Of a stretch of 64,000 nucleotides of DNA, positions 56,557-64,000 are shown piece after piece. Made by a program: the position numbers and the translations under genes. The notes below the pieces were generated by a model. It did not search any database. It worked only from the letters and a program-made list of their open reading frames with translations, and was not told where the DNA came from. This DNA is from Cryptomeria japonica (taxonomy: Eukaryota; Streptophyta; Pinopsida; Cupressales; Cupressaceae). The stretch is from NCBI RefSeq assembly GCF_030272615.1, contig NC_081414.1:234220733-234284732 (forward strand), in the 5' to 3' direction. Position 1 is the stretch's first letter, and the number at the start of each line of letters is the position of its first letter.

Positions 56557-59500
56557 ATGGAATCATAATCTAAAACTAATAAGACTAGAAAGGGAAAAGA
56601 ACCTATCGCTGTAGAAGAAAAACCTAAAAGACAGAAAAGGGAAGGGTGTTCTTTGGCCTAGGACCTGATTGACCAGTGCCCATCATCCAGTTTGAGGTCC
56701 AAGAAGATTAGAGCTAATGAGGAAGGCCTGGAGGACCGGTTTGAGGATCTTGGAGACATATGGATAGAGTTGAGAGGGTATGAATTATTCATATATGGGT
56801 ACAACAGAAGAGTTACTCCTCAACCTATCAACAATTTATGGCGATTGAACTTAGGAAGGTTAGCTGTGGCTAACGTATTCGTGAATGTGGAGCTCATGAA
56901 GGCATTGGCAAACAATTATGACCCTAAAACCAAGACCATATATAACTACATGGGTGAGCCAATTCTTGCAATCACAAAGGAGGTTATTGACACCGTGTTC
57001 GAGTTGGATTGGGGATTTGAAGAATTGATTGACCTCAAGAAGTTAACAAGTGAATATTTTAACCTAGAGCACATTTACAAAACGTGGAGACTCCCTATAC
57101 ATAGACCTAGGAATGCAGGGTCCTTAGTGCCACTAGGTCAGGATGACAAAGCTCCCTATGATGTCAATTATTTCCATCCATATTTCAAGTATACCTATTA
57201 CTGTGTTTCCCAAGTGCTAGGGATAAAAGCCCATCCTTTGATGGATATTCCAGCCATGGTCATTTGTGTCGATTTGTAGTCTAAGGACCCCCGCTTCTTT
57301 GATTTTTCTGCTTATTTGGTTGAGGTTTTGAATCATGGGTTAGAAAAGTTAAAGGGGGATGTCATCAATGTTCATTTCAAGCATTATTCCTTACTTATGC
57401 ATATGCTATTGTATGTGGGCCAAGATGAAGGGTTATGGCTAGAAGAGTTATGTGTCATGACATATGACAATGCTAGAATGAGAAAACCGGTGCAACTATG
57501 GGTTTCTTCATGGAACCAGAGGTATGTGAATAATCAATATTGGCATTTTGAGGAGTTCTTTGTCAAGCCATTATATAGACTATTGGGATGCTCGTGCGAT
57601 CATGCCCTTGCACCAGAGGTTCAAATATTCCTAAGACCAAAAGATTTTGCTGAAGATCCCTCAATTGAACATAATTGGGGAGATTGGTATTGTTTTTCAG
57701 ATTGCACACAAGTCAGGGTATATGGGTTCGAAGGGAGACCATACTTACTACCACTTATAGTCCCTAATAGAGTGGCTTGTCTAGAAATTGTGAGGCAACT
57801 GCCAATAGTGAGTACAAAACATCTGACAAGCCATGGAAAACAATCAATTGTACCTGGGTTGTTAGTATTTTTAGATTTTATTGTGAAAAGTTAAAAGTGT
57901 TATGGCCTGCTGCAGATAAAATTGGATTATTATGGCATGGCTATGGGGGATCCAAGGCCCAATTTTGATCCTGAAGGATACATAAGGATAGCCCGGTCAT
58001 CACAAAAGCTGAAGGCTGGAGAGCATAAATCTTACCTACCAGATGACCTCATTAAGAACATTTGTAGAGAAGAGGTCAGACTGAAGCGAATAAAGTTTGA
58101 GAAAGAAATGCAAGCTTATAAATGTAAGCTTTATAGAAGGAAAATGGATGAGAAAATGCTACAAAATATTGAAGACCCCTTGGAGTTGGCCAACAAACTT
58201 GTGGAGCATGAATTGGAAATACTTGAGGGAGTCCCGCCTCATGTTTTTAGGGATTACATTGATACTATTAGGAATACAGATCCTTTGGCTCATATGTCTC
58301 CTTCTTCCTCATCTGGAATCATTCCATTCACTCCTTGAGAGGATTACCCCCTCGTTATGCAAAGGATACACCGATAGACTTGGCAACAGGACAACTGAAT
58401 GTCCGAGAAGTGGCTAACATCATATTCCTAGAGCATGAGGATTTCATTACTGATAGTGACTTCATTGCTTCCAAGGAGTTCACCGCATTCCTCTATCAAC
58501 ATAAAGGATCTTAAATTAGGAATAACATGAAAAATAGTGAAGAAGAGAAGCAACTTCAAAAGTTACAAGAGGAGATAGATCTTGTGATGAGAGAAATGAC
58601 ACCTGAGAAGGGAAGACAGTTGCTTAAGGAAGCTAGTGTGCTATTATACTCTAGATGGGACATGAACTCTGCCTTGTTGTTTGATGGATTCCTCAAGAAA
58701 CAGGACCCAAGTAGGCAAATGACGCCAAAAGAGATTGATAAACTCTTTAGAGGATCAAGATATGATCCAGATAAGAAGGCTCTTTTACAGTGGGATATCT
58801 ATCTCAAAGATAAAAGACCTATATTGGTTGATACAGAAGAAGCTTTTGGACATTTGATGGTGCAGCAGGTTGGAAAGACTAACCCTAGAACAACTACCAA
58901 ACTAAATTTGGATGTCGCTAAACTGAACCAAGATTAGATAGAGTTTCTAGTCTAAGAAAATTGTACATACAAAAGCCTATATGAGAAAACCGATGAAGAA
59001 AAACAGAGGCTGCAAGCAAGATTGCTTCAGATTGATACAGGTACTAGTCAAACAGGGATGACATACGGTGTTGACAGAGATGCCATGGATGCCTTGACAG
59101 ACTCTATGTATTGGAGGAACAGGGCTGAAAAGACATCTCGACAACTAAAAAAGGAACATCAAAAGATGGATAAGTTAGTTCTCGAGGTCATTGACCATAG
59201 ATTCAAAAGTATGATGTAGTTTGCAGAAATCTATTAGAAGACATACACTGGAACAGTCAAAGCTATGAAAGAGCATGAAAGGCTTAGGTCTCGGTTGGAA
59301 GGCTTGATGAATGACAATAGTTTGATGAAGCCAGGTGAGAAAATTGAAGCCAAGGCTCACTTGAAGTCCCATGATGAATTGACAAATCAATTAAGGAAAG
59401 AGCATCAGAGGCTGGATGATGGGAATACCCCTAGGGTGTCCTCTTTTTATAGTAATGGTGAGTTAGTATTGTTGGAATAGTGGAAACAAGAGTTCAGTGA

Positions 59501-59708
59501 TGAGAAGAATCGAGCAGTAGCAGAGTTGGATCAGGACAAAGATTTGTCACTTTGTGTTAACAATATTCTATCCAATCATTTCCAGATAGAAAGCGACATG
59601 AGGACACTAAACAATGATGTTCTAATGTATAAAGATGATAAGTACATTGAACACATAGGAATGCTGAACTTGTTTATCTTCCAGTTTGTTAATAAAAGTG
59701 CTAATTAA
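56557..59708 (+). pseudogene. Uncharacterised transposon-like protein, decayed copy 1
   Basis: The start at 56557 begins MES, a stop, then a Lys-rich N-terminus (TRKGKEPIAVEEKPKRQK). The conserved body is in one frame from 56692: INNLWRLNLGRLAVANVFVN, ITKEVIDTVFELDWGFEEL, FDFSAYLVEVLNHGLEKL, LLMHMLLYVG, then LRPKDFAED, HNWGDWY and PYLLPLIVPNRV (to 57780). A frame disturbance near 57780-57920 and a change near 58340 follow. The C-terminal third (58527-59708) is largely coiled coil (EEEKQLQKLQEEIDLVMREM; NRAEKTSRQLKKEHQKMDKL). About nine stops. Original length near 1000 residues. Related to copy 2 at 62360. Not gag, RT, transposase or any domain I can name; perhaps a structural protein of a non-autonomous element. 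Confidence 0.6.
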
Positions 59709-60719
59709 TAGTTATGTGTTGAAAAGCCATGATACTTGGTGACAATGTATACCCTCATATAAATTAGGGAATTTTTGTAACAATAAGGTTCATTAGAGAA
59801 GAAGTAGAATATAGCCTCAGGCTTACTATTGCACCATTTTGTGAACATACATAATATAATCAGTCGTCTTTCCTTTGTATATATGCTGTGGATTACTGCA
59901 TCTTTCTGTAGGCAGTTGCTTGTGATATTATCTAAAGGAGATAAGGTTACTTGTGTTCTTCCCGTAAAACTCTGTGTTTCATATTGTGGATTTGAATAAA
60001 AGATTTACTTGTGAATATAGTTTTGTATATAGTGCGCATGCATATTATCTCAACCATGGTGCGCTTGCATATGTATATAGTTTTGTTTATAGGTGGAAAG
60101 CCTGAGGTTCAATGTCGACCTTGGTTGCTCCGATACCATATGTAATATTCCATTAATTCTATACTTAAAGAAAATAAATTGTGATCTATATCAAGATAAA
60201 AAAATGAGCATTTCAAAATAAAACATAACTACTTCAGTTGAAGGAGAAAACTAACTAAATGTTCTTCAACATAATAAGATCTAACTAATTTATCTAAAAG
60301 GAAGGTAATCTTTTAATGATAAAAAGCATTGAACAAATATTATTAAGCTAATCAATATGAGAAAGGAATTCAAATGGAAAGTTTCATTTTTGAGGGAAGA
60401 GATAAAGGTTCAGAGGTTACTGTTATCACTGTTTAAAAAATGGGTATTATTTTCCATAATTGGCTAAGTCTATGAAATTCTTGGGTTTGGTATGGCCTTG
60501 TGACTTCTTTTGCTTTGGGTCCTAAAGAGGGTTTAGGGTTTAGGTTTAATCACTTTCAAAATGTCTGAGAAAAAACCCTTATAATTCTATTTCCATGTTA
60601 CTTTATTCACTTAAGTAATGGGTCCTTTTATCATGCAAAGTGTTCCCCCCATTGTTTTTTACCTAGGTGGTCCTTTTAAATGTTTTAATTTTTATTCACC
60701 TTTAAATTGCCTTTTCTAA
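59709..60719. other. No gene; one antisense primer-site-like motif
   Basis: AT-rich. A locally repeated motif (TATAGTTTTGTATATAG and TATAGTTTTGTTTATAG) lies near 60017 and 60077. GCTCCGATACCA at 60127-60138 is the reverse complement of a copia-type primer site with one change and is followed by TGTAATATTCC, but no minus-strand element could be traced from it. Confidence 0.4.
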
Positions 60720-62060
60720 TGACCGTCAGGCCTTGTAATTGTCGCGCAACTCTCAGTCAATCGGATGGCCCGCGTGGATTTGCGAACTCAACATGCCCGA
60801 AAGTTACCTATCGCGAAGTAGCAAAAAGGTTTGGCGAGACCCAGCGATGAGGACTTCTTTCTTGGATAAAGGGCGATCGGTTTGGAAAGAGATCAACAAC
60901 CCACATTGATTCGCAGCCTAAAGATGCTCGTGGTTTACAAGTTGCGAAATGGCGAAAAGATGGTGGGCCCGAGTGAAGTGGTTAGTAGAAAGAGTAACAT
61001 CAGTGTAAGTACCTGAGATCTGACACCTCGTGTTGTTTCGCGAGATAAAGATAACCAAGTTTTACCCTTCTCCAAAATAGCGAAAGGGTTTGGTGGGCCC
61101 AACGTCCAAGCTTCATCTTAAGATTAAAGACCGATCATGTTCTATCTGATCAGATGGCCCTCCTTATTTTGTGAGATTAAAGCACATGTGTTTTAACTAT
61201 TGTGAAATAGAGAAAGGTTGAGGTGGGTCCCAGAAGCCGGCGGGTTTTCTAACGAGTAAAGAGTGAGTGGTTCAGAGAATAATCAACGGCCTGCATTGAT
61301 TCGCAACCCAAAGATGCTCGAGAGTTAGTTTTTGCAAAGTGGCGAAATGACATGGCATTCCAAGTGAGCAGTCTAGGAGGTAGGGATCGCAAATCAAAAG
61401 GTTACACGTGTCCTCCAAATCAGGTAAATCAAAGAACAAACTTGGCAACCAAGTGGTGGGCCCAACAAACAGAATGATATAAACTGAAGACAAAGAGGTG
61501 ACCTATCAAGCATAGGTGGCATTTCAGAAGTGGATCCCGCTGAAGTCTTTCAGGGAGTAGGAAGTTGACACGTCAGTTCAAGAGGGATAGGATGCCAAAG
61601 TGAATGGCGTTGATTGAGAGGGCCCATGTCTGTCGGTTCTAATAGGTTGTTAAAGGAAGGGCATCTTAAGAAGGATCTAACGACGGATGTTATTTTGCAA
61701 CCTTTAAATGCACGATGGTTATCGTTTGCGAAATAGAAAAAATGGTTAGCGTTAACCATTTTGAACGCGGTTAGTGATATAAATCGCCAGGTTAGGAAAA
61801 TGTAAAGATCGATCAAGTTTCAGTTGATCAGATAGCTAGCACAGCTTTGTGAGGTCAAGATGCAAGATGGTTACCCATCGCGAAATAGCGAAAGGATGTT
61901 TAGCCTGTTGCCAAGCAAGGAAGAGTCAAAAGGGTAAAAGTGGTGCAAGTTCTATCTGATCCAACAGTTGGCATCTTTTTGCTAGATGAACATGCAAGAG
62001 ATTTACGCTCTATGAAACAGTGAAGAGCAAAATGAAAAATACTCAGAGTAGTTTTGATCT
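60720..62060 (+). repeat. Divergent tandem array, unit about 130 bp
   Basis: A motif of the type GCGAAATAGCGAAAGG recurs near 60811, 60943, 61073, 61201, 61332, 61725, 61877 and 62010. Spacings are about 130 bp, with one gap of 393, three units; a decayed GGTGGGCCC anchor lies near 61454 inside the gap. Each unit also has GATCAGATGGCC or ATCAACxxCC, then TTCGC or TTTGCGA, then AAGATGC. About ten units are inferred. No ORF. The array sits directly upstream of a TATA box and the gene at 62360. Confidence 0.75.
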
Positions 62061-62157
62061 GTTGGAGCCAAATTTTTGAATTCTTTCATGAATTCAATTC
62101 TAAAGGGATGGTCGAAGCATGTGGTGTTAATGTCACAGTTAAGGAGCCAAATTGCTG

Positions 62158-62164
62158 TATATAT
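62158..62164 (+). promoter_or_regulatory. Putative TATA box for the gene at 62360
   Basis: TATATAT in GCTGTATATATGCCCGC, about 200 bp before the ATG at 62360 and just after the tandem array. GC-richer sequence follows. A transcription start near 62190 would give a leader of about 170 nt. Inferred from position and sequence only. Confidence 0.45.
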
Positions 62165-62359
62165 GCCCGCATCAATTGAACGAGGGTATCATTTCACAGA
62201 AGAAGTTGCAGAGAGAGCTGGTGTAGAGCATAAGTTTGCAAACCAAAATTAGGTTGTCTTGCTCTTTGTTTACCCATTGCTTAAATATTGTTGAATTGTG
62301 GTCTTGTCTTGTTAGAAAATTGCTTTGATTGATAATTGGCTTAGTTGCATACTCCTAAA

Positions 62360-62734
62360 ATGGGACCCAGAAGAGAATTAATAGGGAAGGTAAATTACCA
62401 GGACCAAAATATTTGTGATGACTTTCTTGAGTAGTTAACCATGTCGACCAATGTCGGGGCTAGGGCCAAGGAGTTAGTGCCAAAAAACCCCCATTTGAAA
62501 ATTGGGGATGGTTTATATGATAAAGGAAATTGGTTGAGGGACCCTGAAATAGGGATATCCAGTCTCAGTTTGTTTAAAGTGGGTTGTGGTCAGAGACATG
62601 CCCCTTCCCCTATGAATAGTATCTAGAATTTAGATGTAGGGAAGCTTGTGGTCCTAGGTGTTTTCATGGATGTAGATCTGTTGACCCTAATTGCGCATAA
62701 TTATGACCTACTGCAAGATGCATTAGAAACATAA
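62360..62734 (+). pseudogene. Uncharacterised transposon-like protein, copy 2, N-terminal part
   Basis: The ATG at 62360 opens MGPRRELIGKVNYQDQN. The same frame, past stops near 62433 and 62623, gives FKVGCGQRHAPSPMNSI and LDVGKLVVLGVFMDVDLLTL, which aligns with LNLGRLAVANVFVNVELMKA of copy 1 (about 56848-56910). It ends at a TAA (62732-62734). The reading then moves to another frame, where the rest of the protein is open. So the N-terminus carries two stops and one frameshift relative to the rest. Whether a splice event could bypass these is unknown. Confidence 0.55.
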
Positions 62735-64000
62735 AGGGATCAGCCTTTGTCAAAATCAAAGATGATGAATTTAGGAATGTCTTCAAGCTTAGTGAAGCTT
62801 CCAGCTACCTTGAGCCTATTGATTTTGAGGCATTAACCCAAGTTTGCAATGCCCAAAGAGATCATCTTAGGAGTGGCCCATTGAGAGAATTTTTTGTCAA
62901 AATAGGGGGATTAACAGTTGTAGGCCCTAACACAATGGAGCCATTTTCCCTGAATTTATTTACCTTGAGAGCTAAGGGTATGCACTGGACACTGTGTCAA
63001 ATTTTTGGAGAAGATGCTGAGAAAAACATGCCCGTCCATTATATGTTAATGATTGCCCAAATTTTGAACCCTTCCCTAGCCATAACATTTGACTTCGCTC
63101 CTTTCCTCTCTGATGTTATCCATACAGGTTTAGTAGGAATTAAGAATGGTAAGGTAGACAAGCCATTTGGATGGTATTACTTATTGATGCATATGTTTCT
63201 ATTCAACGGAGCTGATTATTTTGCAAGAGAGATGGACCTGGTTAAGGTCAAGGATAAAGAGGAGATGCCAGTGCAATTGTGGAGTACTATTCTATCTTGG
63301 GATAGAGAGGATGCAAGTTATCTGAAGTTTGATAGATGCTTTGCATATAAAATTAGAGTTGTCTTGTGTGCAAAAAACCCTAGGATTCCCAAGGCTCTTT
63401 TGGAATTCCTCAGGCCTAAAGAATTTACAGAGGATATCAAGATTGTTCATAACTGGGGAGATATGTATCTATATCCTGTTTCTACTATTTTTAGAGTGTT
63501 TAGATTTAGGGGTACCCCTTATCTATTGCCCTATCAAGTTCCATTAAAGATAGGGATTGTAGAAGTATTAAGACAGATTGGAGGAGTGCAGGAGGCCGAG
63601 TTAACTAACAGGGGTAAAGGGACAATTTTCCCAACCATCACCATGGCTCATCATTTTGTAATTACCAAAGGTGGATGGAAGTATTTTGAAGAATTCTTTA
63701 AACCATACATGTTATCAATTGTAGTGTCAAGGTGTACCAACCCTGAAGATTTCTTCAATGACATGTTCAGGAAGAGACCAGTTTGTAAAATCAGGCCTCA
63801 CCAATTCCAATTCCCTGAAGATTTGATCAGGAATGAATTTAGTCTAGATGAGAAGGAGCTGAGGAAGGAGAAGTGGATTGCATACAGAAGAGCCCTTGAA
63901 TTTATCCATCAATTTGATTCTAGTTATGATCCTCTCTCTAGTTTTACCCCTTTTGAAGAAAAGGTTAAATTCTTAATTCTTTATTTTGAAGATTTAATGC
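62707..64000 (+). CDS. Uncharacterised transposon-like protein, copy 2, open frame running off the window
   Basis: This frame has no stop from 62707 to the window edge, 431 codons, the longest open run in the window. The first in-frame ATG is at 62938. It contains AITFDFAPFLSDVIHTGL, YYLLMHMFLFNGADYF, PVQLWSTILSWDRED, LRPKEFTED (about 63409), HNWGDMYLYPV, GTPYLLPYQVPLKIGIVEVL and, near the end, a charged helical region (LDEKELRKEKWIAYRRALEF). Each of the named central blocks has a counterpart in copy 1 in the same order. The C-terminal coiled-coil region of copy 1 would lie beyond the edge. Function unknown. Open length with few lesions suggests a younger or constrained copy. Confidence 0.65.

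Noticed and set aside
60720-62060. CRISPR-like array
   Set aside because: Units are long, divergent and without constant short repeats and unique spacers; the sequence context is a plant nuclear genome.
62158-64000. Ordinary host gene
   Set aside because: No introns seen, N-terminal stops and a frameshift, and a related decayed copy 3 kb away point to a repeated element.

Overview
The window looks like intergenic DNA from a seed plant with a very large, repeat-rich genome. A gymnosperm, probably a conifer, is my best guess. The basis is nested and decayed Ty3/gypsy, Ty1/copia and LINE elements end to end, AT-rich DNA between them, premature stops often of the C-to-T kind, and no ordinary intron-rich host gene, tRNA or rRNA. 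The species cannot be named from sequence reading alone.

Layout. 1-1084 is a reverse-strand LTR-like tail. 1085-25828 is a plus-strand gypsy element of Tat type (gag, protease, RT, RNase H, a second RNase H, integrase, spacer, antisense plant-mobile-domain gene, polypurine tract, 3' LTR). It is interrupted by a complete copia element (7150-14606, 5-bp target duplication) and by a solo copia-type LTR (20169-21680). 25829-30326 is the 5' half of a different gypsy element on the minus strand (LTR, leader, gag, protease). 30740-31851 is a plus-strand LINE ORF1-like fragment, into which a copia element (31852-34685) inserted; that element is cut off at a junction with a minus-strand LINE. LINE-A (34686-39238) and LINE-B (40644-46774) are both minus strand, and between them lies an intact 351-codon ORF of unknown function. 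46775-49441 has no recognisable gene. 49442-55200 holds two minus-strand copia-type LTRs, the 3' half of a chromovirus-like gypsy pol (minus) split by a solo LTR with a perfect target duplication, and a plus-strand LTR of the same family as the one at 29479-30326.

55201-64000 is the least familiar part. It has two related plus-strand coding regions (56557-59708, decayed; 62360-64000, with a 431-codon open frame running off the window edge) of a protein family I cannot name. Each is preceded by a CpG-containing tandem-repeat region: a 201-bp duplication for the first and an array of roughly 130-bp units for the second. The 351-codon ORF at 39588-40643 appears to be a distant relative. This family, together with the antisense plant-mobile-domain gene in the Tat element, is the best candidate for something undescribed.

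Most coding regions are pseudogenes. They worked together only as parts of mobile elements: gag builds particles, protease matures them, RT and RNase H copy RNA, integrase or endonuclease inserts the copy, and the LTRs carry promoter and polyadenylation signals.
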